Source: Sipunculus nudus
Taxonomy: Eukaryota > Annelida > Sipuncula > Golfingiida > Sipunculidae
Direction: 5' to 3'
Length of the DNA: 64,000 nt
Assembly (NCBI GenBank): GCA_026874595.1
Contig: CM049311.1
Location: forward strand, 56,305,953-56,369,952
The position numbers and the translations under genes are program-made. Shown here one piece after another: positions 12,301-20,967 of this stretch. Positions within the stretch are counted from its first letter, which is position 1. Each line of letters starts with the position of its first letter. The notes under the pieces are model-generated. The model saw nothing but the letters and a program-made list of their open reading frames with translations. It searched no databases and was not told where the DNA came from.

Positions 12301-15300
12301 CCGTTTTTATTCTGTTTGGTGGTATTAGGCGTATATGTGTTTCTGAGTGAATTTTTTTTAGTATGGTGTTCCGTATTTATTCTGCAGGGTGGAGTCAGGC
12401 GTAGTTATATTGCTGAGTGTATTTTGTTGAGTATGGTGCTCCGTTTTTATTCTGTTTGGTGGTATTAGGCGTATTTGTGTTTCTGATTGAAATTTTTTAG
12501 TATGGTGCTCCGTATTTATTCTGCAGGGTGGAGTCAGGCGTAGTTTTGTTGAGTATGGTGCTCCGTATTTATTCTGTTTGGTGGTATTAGGCGTATTTGT
12601 GTTTCTGAGTGAATTTTTTTTAGTATGGTGCTCCGTATTTATTCTGCAGGGTGGAGTCAGGCGTAGTTGTATTGCTGAGTGTATTTTGTTGGGTATGGTG
12701 CTCCGTATTTATTCTGTTTGGTGGTATTAGGCGTATTTGTGTTTCTTAGTGATTTTTTTAGTATGGTGCTTCGTATTTATTCGGCAGGGTGGAGTCAGGC
12801 GTAGTTGTATTTCTGAGTGTATTTTGTTGAGTATGGTGCTCCGTATTTATTCTGTTTGGTGGTATAAGGCGTATTTGTGTTTCTGAGTGAATTTTTTTTA
12901 GTGTTGTGCTCCGTATTTATTTTGCAGGGTGGAGTCAGGCGTAGTTGTATTGCTGAATGTATTTTGTTGAGTATGGTGCTCAGTATTTATTCTGTTTGGT
13001 GGTATTAGGCGTATTTGTATGTTTGGTGGTATTAGGCGTATTTTAGTATGGTGCTCCGTATTTATTCTGCAGGGTGGAGTCAGGCGTAGTTTTGTTGAGT
13101 ATGGTGCTCCGTATTTATTCTGTTTGGTGGTATAAGGCGTATTTGTGTTTCTGAGTGAATTTTTTTTAGTGTTGTGCTCCGTATTTATTTTGCAGGGTGG
13201 AGTCAGGCGTAGTTGCATTGCTGAGTGTATTTTGTTGAGTATGGTGCTCAGTATTTATTCTGTTTGGTGGTATTAGGCGTATTTGTGTTTCTGAGTGAAT
13301 TTTTCTTAGTATGGTGCTCCGTATTTATTTTGCAGGGTGGAGTCAGGCGTAGTTGTATTGCTGAGTGTATTTCGTTGAGTATGGTGCTCCGTATTTATTC
13401 TGTTTGGTGATATTAGTCGTAGTTGTATTTCTGAGTGTATTTTTTTAGTGTGGTGCCCCGTATTTATTCTATAGGCTTGACTCACGCGTAGTTGTGTTTC
13501 TGAGTGTACTTTGTTTAGTGTGGTGCCCCGTATTTTTTCTGTAGAGTGGAGTTGGGTTTCTGAGTGTATTTTTTTCTGTAGGGCGGCCTGTCTTCTAATG
13601 AAGAGATGTGCCTGGTGTACTTGTATTATTACCCCGCCATCAACATGACCAACTGTGAGTCGCTTCCTCTGCCAAGCCAGACCCTGAAATTTGCAAACGC
13701 TGAGACGTACGTATTAAATCCATCTACTTTCTGCATGAAAACATTCGCATGGCCAGAATTCTTTGGTCTCCTTAAGTGTTTTCTAATATCACCGAGATGT
13801 TGTCTAATGTCAATACATCACATATCACACTTGCTTTACATATTGCCCGACAAACTACCGACATCTGCCGGCTACATCTTAAACAAAAGATTTTGAGTCT
13901 GTTTGCTGTACGTGCAAACTACATATCATTGAATCTGGCGGTTTTATTTTGCTTTAAATTCAAATTTAACCATTATATTGATATCTAATAGATTCATGTC
14001 AGTGGTTCTCGTTTGTATCTGGGTTCACATGACATACTTCCATTGCTGAATCAGCTGACCGGAAACCATAAGTGAGCATGCTCACAGTAAAGGCGTGTTC
14101 TTAACATATGCTTAACCCATGAAGAGGTAACATAAATAATAGTTGAAATTATTGAACATTATAAAACCAGTGGTTTAACATACATGGTAAAAAAGTATAA
14201 ATCATATTGTGTTCATTTAACTGTATTGTGTTCATTTAAAGTCTAACGTGCGTGTGTTGGTCGTATGTATTACATTAAAGGGGATGTCCTGTTTACAAGG
14301 CCCTATGCTAATATATGTGTCCCTGTGTGAGTAAAGTGACATGTTGCATACTTACTTTTCATTTTTTTATTTCAGGACCTTTAGCAATGGAGAATTTTAT
14401 GTGAGTTCTGGTCCTCATGCCGGCAAGGACCTGGCTCAGGTAGTAGTGGACACGGACTGGTCATCAGAGACCACTCGGCAAGCATACCAGCAAGCGATCA
14501 TAGGCGGGAGTGTGACGGCCCGCTGTCAGGCCAATGCTGCTCAGTACCCGGTAAGTATATACAGCAATCTGGCGGGAGCGTGACGGCCCGCTGTCTGGCC
14601 AATGCTGCTCAGTACCCGGTAAGTATATACAGCAATCATAGGCGGGAGCGTGACGGCCCACTGTCAGGCCAATCCTGCTCAGTACCCGGTAAGTATATAC
14701 AGCAACCATAGGCGGGAGCGTGACGGCCCGCTGTCAGGCCAATGCTGCTCAGTACCCGGTAAGTATATACAGCAATCATAGGCGGGAGCGTGACGGCCCG
14801 CTGTCAGGCCAATGCTGCTCAGTACCCGGTAAGTATATACAGCAATCATAGGCGGGTGCGTGACGGCCCGCTGTCAGGCCAATGCTGCTCAGTACCCGGT
14901 AAGTATATACAGCAATCATAGGCGGGAGCGTGACGGCCCGCTGTCTGGCCAATGCTGCTCAGTACCCGGTAAGTATATACAGCAATCATAGGCGGGAGCG
15001 TGACGGCCCGCTGTCAGGCCAATGCTGCTCAGTACCCGGTAAGTATATACAGCAATCATAGGCGGGAGCGTGACGGCCCGCTGTCAGGCCAATGCTGCTC
15101 AGTACCCGGTAAGTATATACAGCAATCATAGGCGGGTGCGTGACGGCCCGCTGTCAGGCCAATGCTGCTCAGTACCCGGTAAGTATATACAGCAATCATA
15201 GGCGGGAGCGTGACGGCCCGCTGTCAGGCCAATGCTGCTCAGTACCCGGTAAGTATATACAGCAACCATAGGCGGGAGCGTGACGGCCCGCTGTCAGGCC

Positions 15301-16073
15301 AATGCTGCTCAGTACCCGGTAAGTATATACAGCAACCATAGGCGGGAGCGTGACGGCCCGCTGTCAGACCAATGCTGCTCAGTACCCGGTAAGTATATAC
15401 AGCAATCATAGAGGGATAGTGACAGCCCGCTCTCAGGCCAACGCCACTCCGTACCGGATAAGTATTTACATGAGTAAAAGGGATGGGGGCGGTTGCATGA
15501 AGGCCTGCTGATATTTGCTTCAGTTATATCCGAGAGTAAAAGCTGCGCATTGGATAATTCAGGATCATAATGAATAATTTTTTTAATGCTTGAAACTTAT
15601 AATGTAAAATTAAGAACATTAACATCTTTATCCGTGACTATACTTGTAATTTTTCTTATCTGTGATTGTTTTGTTCCACTTCTCTCTTCATATCAAATGC
15701 TTGTAAATGTATTTTTTTATTTCCAAAGGAATAGTGTAAATTTATGTTCAAATGTCGACGTAAGATTGGGTAAAATGATAAAATCAGTAATTCAAGGGAG
15801 TATCAAAAAGATATTTTACTCAGGTATTTTTCTGAAGGTTAACAAAAGCATCTCAATTTTGAGAAACAAGAATTACTTCAGTCAACTGCTTATTATACGT
15901 GGTGTTTTATTCAACTTTCTGTTCTTTCTTTTTAGGTTCATTATCAAACTGTGACAGTACCAAATATTACTGTTGTGTACACACCGGGTGAGCCATGTGG
16001 GACTTCAATTGCGACCCGCCACTCACTCCCTCTTGCGGCCTTCATTGTGACTTTTATAGGTCTCCTCGTGTGA
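213..16073 (+). CDS. MOXD1: DBH-like copper monooxygenase (MOXD1-like), 3' ten exons, 5' end outside window
   Basis: Copper type II, ascorbate-dependent monooxygenase. Family members hydroxylate an aliphatic carbon of small amines in the secretory pathway; the substrate here is unknown. Exons: 213-380, 3453-3536, 7011-7190, 8039-8141, 8543-8709, 10481-10666, 11518-11577, 13582-13706, 14376-14550, 15936-16073. All junctions are GT-AG and the phases join into 461 codons. Residues 1-56 are the end of a DOMON domain (VIWAYG, NRGTKS). The two copper domains follow. CuH ligands are His98-His99 (VHHILVYAC) and His170 (THYDNP); CuM ligands are His250 and His252 (HSHLIGR) and Met325 (EEMC). N-glycosylation sequons NAS, NYT, NMT and NIT are present. 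The protein ends in a hydrophobic tail (LPLAAFIVTFIGLLV), which suggests a membrane or GPI anchor. The signal peptide and most of DOMON must lie upstream. Motifs such as TTYWCQIF and KHHVIK favour MOXD1 over DBH or TBH, judged from memory of the family. Confidence 0.88.
371..699 (+). repeat. 40-bp tandem repeat copying the exon a donor site
   Basis: Eight units of about 40 bp start at 371, 411, 451, 491, 538, 579, 619 and 659. Unit 1 is the genuine exon end plus donor (CCTAAC/GTAAGTAAAT). Intact decoy GTAAGT copies lie at 502, 549 and 670; the other units are degenerate. Confidence 0.85.
700..1803 (+). other. Intron a, no gene seen; G-rich tract at 816-878
   Basis: AT-rich intronic sequence without coding signal. 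At 816-878 lies a run of G tracts separated by TA or T, which could form a G-quadruplex on the + strand (inference). Confidence 0.6.
1804..2165 (+). repeat. Diverged tandem duplication of about 185 bp
   Basis: Two direct copies, about 1804-1993 and 1994-2165, share CTAATATTCCCATTTAAT, GTGTTAACGTTT, TCGGACCACCACTC, AACAAACTCTGGCT and ATCAGCG in the same order. The origin is not recognised. Confidence 0.75.
2659..2735 (-). repeat. tRNA-Thr-like SINE head (remnant)
   Basis: Read on the minus strand, the segment resembles a tRNA D-arm and anticodon arm (CACGGTTAAGGCGCTGG, then ACTTGTAAC with a TGT anticodon position). The T-arm / box B is poor, so it is not a functional tRNA gene. A tRNA-derived SINE remnant is the best reading. 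Confidence 0.3.
2736..3452 (+). other. Rest of intron a, nothing recognised
   Basis: AT-rich intron leading to the exon b acceptor (TTTTGTTTTCAG). The ORFs over it are short and uninformative. Confidence 0.5.
3453..3536 (+). CDS. MOXD1: MOXD1-like exon b
   Basis: 84 nt, 28 codons, phase 0 at both ends. The acceptor is TTTTCAG and the donor is GTCAGT at 3537. It encodes the family segment around TTYWCQIF and KHHVIK that links DOMON to the first copper domain. Confidence 0.9.
3639..3655 (+). other. tRNA-Pro primer-binding-site-like sequence
   Basis: TGGGGCTCGTCCGGGAT is complementary to the 3' end of tRNA-Pro apart from one missing G in the G run. This is the classic primer-binding site of many LTR elements. 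The following 600 bp (to about 4240) is non-coding and could be the leader of a degraded LTR element, but I could not find a matching LTR pair. Confidence 0.4.
3656..4514 (+). other. Intron b segment, possible LTR-element remains
   Basis: No coding potential. It contains a TACAACATTACAACAGT-type A-rich stretch and a CG-rich segment at 4320-4450. No family is recognised. Confidence 0.3.
4515..4741 (+). repeat. About 62-bp minisatellite, interrupted copy
   Basis: Units built on AGTCAGTGATGTGTTTTGTCC and a GGCTGTGTAATCATTTGCTA-like core repeat about four times. The array resumes at 6774-6815 on the other side of the inserted DNA transposon. Confidence 0.75.
4995..6659. mobile_element. Inner DNA transposon with GGGGGGTGTTTCA ends
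   Basis: The inverted ends are GGGGGGTGTTTCATTAAC at 4995 and TTTATTGAAACACCCCCC ending at 6659. Next to each end are repeated motifs around GACTTAAGTCC and GGGCTTAA. The 1.66-kb interior has no recognisable transposase. Target duplication was not resolved. It sits inside the 4742-6773 element and is therefore younger. Confidence 0.65.
5706..5723. repeat. poly-C tract
   Basis: Uninterrupted run of about 18 C inside the inner transposon. Confidence 0.9.
6868..7010 (+). repeat. 31-bp tandem repeat copying the exon c acceptor region
   Basis: About five units of TGATCATTATGTTTGTTTTT plus CTAGCTGCT lie directly against exon c. The last, diverged unit (TGATTTACTATGTTTGTTAT) supplies the real acceptor TATATACAG. 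Upstream units carry TTTTTCTAG, itself an acceptor-like sequence. Confidence 0.8.
7011..7190 (+). CDS. MOXD1: MOXD1-like exon c (CuH di-histidine)
   Basis: 180 nt, 60 codons, phase 0 at both ends; donor GTAACA at 7191. It encodes GHESLVHHILVYAC, whose two adjacent histidines are ligands of the CuH centre, and the first disulfide cysteines of the N-terminal copper domain. Confidence 0.9.
7191..8038 (+). other. Intron c, nothing recognised
   Basis: AT-rich intron with no repeat array or coding signal. The acceptor is a T-rich tract ending TTTTTTCAG at 8038. Confidence 0.6.
8039..8141 (+). CDS. MOXD1: MOXD1-like exon d (third CuH histidine)
   Basis: 103 nt ending in phase 1 (split Gly codon); donor GTATTC at 8142. 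It encodes VGYPLGT and METHYDNP; the His of THYDNP matches the third CuH ligand of the family. Confidence 0.87.
8226..8559 (+). repeat. 30-bp tandem repeat copying the exon e acceptor
   Basis: Eleven units of the form TTATTCTTACAGGTCATGTT plus GACTCCTGTC. The final unit is the true acceptor plus the first 17 nt of exon e (TTATTATTACAG/GTCTTGTTGACTCCTCC). Every unit keeps a CAG acceptor. One unit is 29 bp, which changes the reading frame of all units upstream of it. Confidence 0.9.
8543..8709 (+). CDS. MOXD1: MOXD1-like exon e
   Basis: 167 nt; completes the Gly codon split from exon d; donor GTAGGT at 8710. It encodes the DSSGLRLTYT and YDLGIIEAG segments and GYCTKEC, typical of the linker and start of the C-terminal copper domain. 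Confidence 0.9.
8710..10480 (+). other. Intron e, no gene; one CTCF-like motif
   Basis: 1.8 kb of AT-rich intron. CACTAGGTGGCGA at 10008-10020 resembles a CTCF core and the motif cluster in the Gypsy leader. I see no other element. Confidence 0.5.
10481..10666 (+). CDS. MOXD1: MOXD1-like exon f (CuM histidines)
   Basis: 186 nt, 62 codons, phase 0; acceptor TTTATTTTAG, donor GTGAGG at 10667. It encodes HSHLIGR, whose two histidines bind CuM, and DDYYDFNFQETRML, close to the HFQEIRML-type segment of the family. Confidence 0.92.
10657..10812 (+). repeat. 28-bp tandem repeat copying the exon f donor
   Basis: Exact 28-bp periodicity: units start at 10657, 10685, 10713, 10741 and 10769, with a diverged sixth. 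The first unit is the exon end plus donor (AAAGAAA/GTGAGGGAAA). The units at 10713 and 10769 retain an identical GAAA/GTGAGG donor; those at 10685 and 10741 carry ATTGAGG instead. Confidence 0.9.
10813..11517 (+). other. Intron f, nothing recognised
   Basis: AT-rich intronic DNA with no repeats or coding signal beyond the donor array. It ends in the acceptor ATCTTTTCAG. Confidence 0.55.
11518..11577 (+). CDS. MOXD1: MOXD1-like exon g
   Basis: 60 nt, 20 codons, phase 0; acceptor CTTTTCAG, donor GTGAGC at 11578. It encodes GDILIVQCNYTSTGR, matching the GDxLixxCxYxT segment just before the CuM methionine, with an NYT sequon. Confidence 0.9.
11735..13581 (+). repeat. 70/140-bp higher-order minisatellite ending at the exon h acceptor
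   Basis: Two alternating 70-bp units form 140-bp dimers, about 13 in number. Type A contains ATTCTGCAGGGTGGAGTCAG and type B ATTCTGTTTGGTGGTATTAG. Type A has the same shape as the real junction (TTTTCTGTAG/GGCGGCCTG), so the array carries many decoy acceptors. One segment at about 13020-13100 is rearranged. Confidence 0.88.
13582..13706 (+). CDS. MOXD1: MOXD1-like exon h (CuM methionine)
   Basis: 125 nt, phase 0 start and phase 2 end; donor GTACGT at 13707. It encodes GGLSSNEEMCLVYLYYYP; the Met before Cys is the third CuM ligand. An NMT sequon follows. Confidence 0.92.
13707..14375 (+). other. Intron h, nothing recognised
   Basis: AT-rich intron. The acceptor is TTTTTTATTTCAG at 14375. No repeat array is present at either end. 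Confidence 0.6.
14376..14550 (+). CDS. MOXD1: MOXD1-like exon i
   Basis: 175 nt; completes the Thr codon split from exon h and ends in phase 0 at the first GTAAGT (14551). It encodes SNGEFYVSSG and VTARCQANAAQYP. Its last 60-70 nt are the seed of the 70-bp tandem array. Reading on past the first donor gives an in-frame TGA at 14581, so the first donor must be used. Confidence 0.88.
14482..15470 (+). repeat. 70-bp tandem array of exon end plus splice donor, 13 donors
   Basis: Near-identical 70-bp units (the first downstream unit is 68 bp) each hold about 50 nt of exon i coding sequence, the donor CCG/GTAAGTATAT and a short intronic piece. Donor copies are at 14551, 14619, 14689, 14759, 14829, 14899, 14969, 15039, 15109, 15179, 15249, 15319 and 15389. 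A degenerate copy follows. Confidence 0.97.
15936..16073 (+). CDS. MOXD1: MOXD1-like exon j (C-terminus)
   Basis: 138 nt including TGA at 16071-16073; acceptor TTCTTTTTAG. It encodes VTVPNITVVY and a final hydrophobic stretch (LPLAAFIVTFIGLLV) that ends the protein, typical of a membrane or GPI-anchor signal. Confidence 0.85.
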   Translation, partial: VHYQTVTVPNITVVYTPGEPCGTSIATRHSLPLAAFIVTFIGLLV

Positions 16074-16710
16074 GATGGTTATGATGTAATGACGAGGACA
16101 TCACATATTATGAAGATATACGCAGACAGGAGAGTCTGAAACTTTCAATCTATATACACAATACTAAAATAAGTTTGTAGAGAGATAACACTACATATGT
16201 GTGATCTCCTTACATACCATCAGTCTAGTTTTGGGACATTTTCTTTGCACGAATATATTTACTAGTGAACGCTTGTGATTTTATATATATCTAATATGGA
16301 ACGCCTTGTTCTTTTATAAGACTAAAGTGAAAAAAAATATTTGGTACAATTTCTTATTGTATAGCGTACAGCTATCAGTGTACTAAGAATGGATATACTG
16401 TAGAAAGTTGAAGTGATATCATGTTTAAATTGTGTTGTTGGTGCGTCTGTTTAATATCCAGATGATCACCTGTCTTCATGGTCAAACGTTTTGCTTCTGA
16501 AGGGATCCTGGACAATAACAACCGGAGCTATTAATTAAGCACCGAGAGTGAAACAAGTGAAAATATCTGATGGGTTACGTGATCATTCAGGGGTACCTTG
16601 AATGAAATATTTTCAAAATAATCTGTCATTACGTCTACAGTACTAACAGTGCAATGCTGTCAATGCTATCGAAAATAAAATATTGGTTAAAACTGATAAA
16701 ATTATCGATC
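16074..16710 (+). other. MOXD1-like 3' UTR / intergenic; polyA signal at 16674
   Basis: Non-coding AT-rich sequence after the stop. The first clear AATAAA is at 16674-16679, about 600 nt downstream. Whether it is used cannot be told from sequence. Confidence 0.4.
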
Positions 16711-16798
16711 TCAGTGGCGGATCCAGAAATTCGAGAACAGGAGGACGCTAATATGCCGCGAGAGCGCTTGATGGTTATTAAGCTATTATATATATATA

Positions 16799-17356
16799 CG
16801 TTGTATGTTTATTACTTCACAGTAAACCCTTTTCACCACGTCAGTCGTTTGTTGTCGTTTGATTGAAGAGAGAGGAAACTTCCCCTTTTGTTAACCCAGT
16901 CGAAGGACTGTTATAATGGAGGCCCTGCTGCGGGGATTTGTTCTTTCTCCATATCGCTCGTGTCGCCATGCAGGACGCCAAGACGCACTCGCCTAAGTCT
17001 TAAGTCGCGTTCCCTCTAGCTGGGGTGCACACCAGCTCTGAGGCGCAGTCAGGCGTAACACAGTTTACCATACTGAGCTCAGTTTTCTTTCTTCGAGTGA
17101 CGCTGTACGCTGCACAACGTTGTTGAGGAACGAAATAATTCGTGTCCGACCATAACCTGTTTGTTTTAGTCAAGCACCGGGACTTGGTTTGTTTGAAAAA
17201 CACATTAAATGGACTTCTTACGGATACATTTCGTCACCTCACTGGATATGTTGGATCACTATCTCGTAGGACTCTTGTGAGTATTTCGTTTTGTTTTTCA
17301 TATGGACTCGGTTTTAATAATTGCTGTCATTGCATGTACTACTATATTATATTCAC
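16799..17356 (+). mobile_element. Gypsy 5' LTR (3' part) and leader
   Basis: It starts with the 116 bp shared with the 3' LTR and continues through non-coding sequence to the inversion breakpoint at about 17356. The 5' part of this LTR (equivalent to 32144-32426) is missing. The LTR/leader boundary and primer-binding site were not identified. Confidence 0.6.
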
Positions 17357-17850
17357 TATATGTTTAGGTAAAGGTGTTCACTGAAGGTACTGGAAAACAC
17401 AATTATATCGTCTAAGTATAGCAAACATTCTCTCAGATGCAAATCCCCCATTACACTTTGCATCAACCTTTGGAAGGTCACAGGCGCGTTAACTAAGCCG
17501 AAAGGCATGGTTTCAAATTCATAAAACCCCGAGGGGCCAAAGGTGAATGCAGTTTTAGCTTTATCCTGTTCTGCCATTTCGACTTGCCAATAACCGGCCT
17601 TCAGGTCTAAGGAAGAGAAATAGTGGGCTCCTAATAGTGAATCTAAAGTATCTTCGATTCTAGGCAAAGTGTAAGCATCCCGTACAGTATTCTGATTCAA
17701 TGTCCGGTAATCTATGCTAAACCTCAATGATCCATCGGGTTTACGAACTAACACAATAGGACTGGCAAAAGGGGATTTGCTTTCTCTAATTACCTTTGCA
17801 GATAATATTTCCCTAAGATGTTCTTTCACTTCTTGGAATAATTGTGGGGA
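17357..17850 (-). pseudogene. Gypsy RT, N-terminal half, in inverted segment
   Basis: The minus-strand frame shows RT fingers and palm: IVLVRKPDGSLRFSIDYRTLN, DLKAGYWQ, MPFGLVNAPVTFQ and the catalytic YLDDI, then it stops matching just after the YLDDI block at the breakpoint near 17357. The rest of RT continues on the opposite strand from 20966. A one-base frameshift at about 17835 separates it from the upstream protease frame. Confidence 0.88.
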
Positions 17851-18775
17851 ATCCGTCTATATCTGTCTCGGAAAGGCTGATCAATTTTCAAAGTGATGTG
17901 ATGTTGGACAAGACTGGTTCGACCAAGATCAGTATCCGATAAAGAGAATAGATGTTCCCATTTCAGTAGAAGCTGCTTTAACTGATCCAGTTCCGTCGGG
18001 GATAGGACATCATTAACTTGAACTAGTTCAAGTAATGATCCCTTGGGTGTACTATCCCCAATGGATTCTATCGCAGAGGCTTCATGTAGTTCACACAGTA
18101 CAGCTTTGTTTGGAATTTTAACTTGATGACAGGTTAAATTTTGAATTTGTACTTTTATTCTTTGCTTAGAGCCAGAGGAAAAGTCAACTTGTTGTAAAGT
18201 TGGGCATACCACTAGTCCGGCCGGAAGCATATGGAATTTATCAGGGTCAGTTATGACTAAGGTTTTTCCTTTGGTTACGGCCCTTGTGACGGCATTAACA
18301 GTGAGTTTGCCTCGAGGTGGAACAGTGATTGGTTTAGTTCCATATGCTCGCTTATCATGGTTGGATGAATTCTGACTTAATTGCAATGACTTACATGCAA
18401 GTTGCCATGGTGTAGACACTTGCAGTTGTTGGACGAAGTTATCTCCTTTTTCCAATTTAAGTGTTTGCATTAAGTTTGTAAGGACATTGGTCCCCAATAG
18501 AAAAGGAACATCAGTATTGAATTCTGTATCCTTAATGACCACGACAGGGACCGAAAGGGTCATATTGAGCAATGAAGGGAATGTAAGATCTATGGGGATT
18601 ATTCCACAATACTCAATAGTTTGTCCACTTACTTGTTTGAATTCCACCAACTCATCAATTGGCGTTAGGTCTTCCAAAGACAGGTTCTTGTCTACAAACC
18701 AATGGGCTACAGTACAAACCTGTGATCCGGTATCAATTAGACCTTTACAAGCTTTCCCATCTGCTTCTTATGTGA
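17826..18775 (-). pseudogene. Gypsy protease and linker
   Basis: The minus strand contains the aspartic protease signature LIDTGSQVC (about 18730-18750), then the flap and LLGTNVL region typical of retropepsins, followed by the pre-RT linker. A stop codon lies just upstream of the DTG block (near 18769) and a frameshift near 17835 cuts it from RT, so it is not functional. Confidence 0.75.
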
Positions 18776-18907
18776 TTATCTGTGTATTTCCTATGAGGGG
18801 AATTTTAGTAGATTTATGATTGGTGGACCTAGGATTGGTGACATTATATTGGTTTGTGGGTGTTTTTATCATACCTGTCCTTCCCCACGACTGAGGACAG
18901 GTAGGAC

Positions 18908-20207
18908 CTAGTTTTTTAGCAATTGGCCATTTTTGTCCCGTCTAGCATGACACTGATCTACAGTATGGGTGTTACGCTTGCAACGGGTACAGTACAACTC
19001 TGGTGGATTTTGAGTCCTGGGAAATCTAGTTGTAGAGTTAGAAGCGGTTTTCTGTGAAGAGGGGGTTTTCTCTATACGTGATAATCTGGCTTCTAATTTC
19101 TCCATTCTACTAGTGAATTTTCCCTCTATTGAAACCAGACGGCTGAACAATTTATTTAGAGAGGAATTGTCAGCCTTTTCAGCCTGGGAAGACAGTTGAT
19201 TAGTGTTTGCGGTTTTTCGGGGACACTTTTGTGACTCTAATGCTCTACAAGCCGCAAAAAGTTCATCGAACTCTTCATCGTATTCATAACGGTGGCGAGT
19301 GGCATCTTGAATTTCTTTGTTAGCTAACCCATTCCAAAACTTCGAACGAAGCATTTGGTTGTATTCTGTAGATGACATTGGTTGCTTTTTATTGATTAGA
19401 TCAAGCATTCCATGCAGCCTACAACTCCATGTGATAATGTCTTCCTTAAGGTCTTGTTTACTTGAGAGAAGTTGTGTTTAAGAAGATCTAGAGGAAGAAC
19501 ATTGCCAAAGTATTTGTCAAATTTCTGTAATACCTCTGAAGGACTTGAGCCATCAGGCATGGAAAATAGCACACTGGCTGCTGTGCCTTTTACAGATTGG
19601 TTGAGGGCGGTAATTATTTGTGGTTCAGGTATGGAGGTATTGTTTATCAGTACCTTAACCTGTAATCGCCATTGTTCATAACTATCTGTTTTGTCATGAT
19701 TCCCTGTAAAGGTTGAAATCTGGGCGCTACTACAGAATAGCTAGTTTGGGCTGAAGGAAGCTGGATGTTTTCACCTCTAATAGTTTTGAATTCAGCTATT
19801 AACTGATTCACCTCGGCATCAGTCATAAAAGACAGTCTGTTAACTAACTGGTGCACAAAGTCAACACCGCTTCCACGAATGCTTGAAAAATCTATGCTGT
19901 CTAAGCGGGACCTACCTACTAGGGTGGTAATCTCAGCCAAACAAGAAGGGTCGGCCTTTTGCAATGATAGTTTAACTTCATCTTTGTCTAGCAAGCGTGT
20001 CCCTGTTAGCATGGTAACAGCTTTTTCCGCAGATTCTACATCTGTATATATGGTATAGCCACGTCCAGTGCATAGGCCAGAATGAACTTCTCTAACAAAT
20101 AAGAGATGATCTATTGGGCCAGCCTTAGCCATATGAGTTGACATTTCCTCATAAGTGGCATCAGGTGGTATCCCATGGATACTAACAACACACAATAAGT
20201 CTACCAT
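18908..20207 (-). pseudogene. Gypsy gag with RRM-like N-terminus and CCHC knuckle
   Basis: Minus strand, ATG at about 20205-20207. The N-terminal 90 residues look like an RRM fold as in PNMA-type gag proteins (VVSIHGIPPDATYEEM, GRGYTIYTDVESAEKAV). A capsid-like region follows across a frame break between 19647 and 19408. The C-terminal part holds a CCHC zinc knuckle (CTRCKRNTHTVDQC) near 18950. The PNMA comparison is from recalled pattern only. Confidence 0.72.
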
Positions 20208-20967
20208 TTTGTATTTATAGACTAAATGACGAACTTTTGCTGCTATGATCAGTCAACAATGCAATTGACTTTCATAACAGCAAGAACAAACGCTACCATG
20301 ATCAGTCAACCATGCAGTTGACTTTCATGATAACAAGAAAATCCTTTGGAAATTGCTATGAACGACAAATATAAAATGTATCTGATATTTGATCAGTACT
20401 CTTAACTATGTGAATCAGTGCTGTGTCGGTGCACATGTCGAATGTTTGATTTCATCCAACTGTAAACCATAAAATAGGCAATTAAATGACAACTCACAAC
20501 ACGATCAAATGATAGAAAGACAAAAAAATAAAGGCAACTAATGTTGGATGATCGAATGGATAAGGCAAATATGGATAATAAAGAAAAATTTGAGGTGTGT
20601 GACTGAAGTTTGTGTTAAGTTTTATTTTAAGTCCATTTAAAAGGCTAAAAGGTTGTTGACATGAAAAAAAATGTCAATAGTGCATCAAAGTGTCACTAGG
20701 TGGCAGCACGTGTTTATTGTACGTACGCACGACGGTAAAGACTTGTGTCACCAGGCGACACTAGGTGGCAACATATAAACACAGTGACGTCAGGTGGCAG
20801 CACTTAAACACAGCGACACTAGGTGGCAGCACAGCCAAAAGGGAGTGAAAAATTCCTCAGGATGAATTAACGATAATAATCAAACGAATTGCTTGATAAA
20901 ATGGTGAATAGCAAGTAGCAAGTATCCCTATCTTTAATTGACTAGTACATAATATAGTTACAAATAT
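20208..20967 (-). other. Gypsy 5' leader (inverted) with CTCF-like motif cluster
   Basis: Non-coding sequence upstream of gag ATG, running to the right inversion breakpoint near 20967. Before gag it contains two 25-bp-class direct repeats (ATGATCAGTCAACMATGCA) and farther out the 20694-20831 motif cluster. Confidence 0.6.
20694..20831 (+). promoter_or_regulatory. Four CTCF-like motifs in the Gypsy leader
   Basis: CACTAGGTGGCAGCA at 20694-20708 and 20817-20831, CACTAGGTGGCAACA at 20759-20773, and CAGGTGGCAGCA at 20791-20802, with another partial CACCAGGCGAC at about 20750. All have the same orientation. They fit the known CTCF core (CCASYAGRKGGCRS style). Further matches lie in the 3' LTR at 32186-32199 and 32242-32255. 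Confidence 0.5.

Noticed and set aside
12898-13218. 106-aa minus-strand ORF with repeated NTEHHT blocks
   Set aside because: It is a translation of the 70-bp minisatellite; the repeat has no codon bias or start context.
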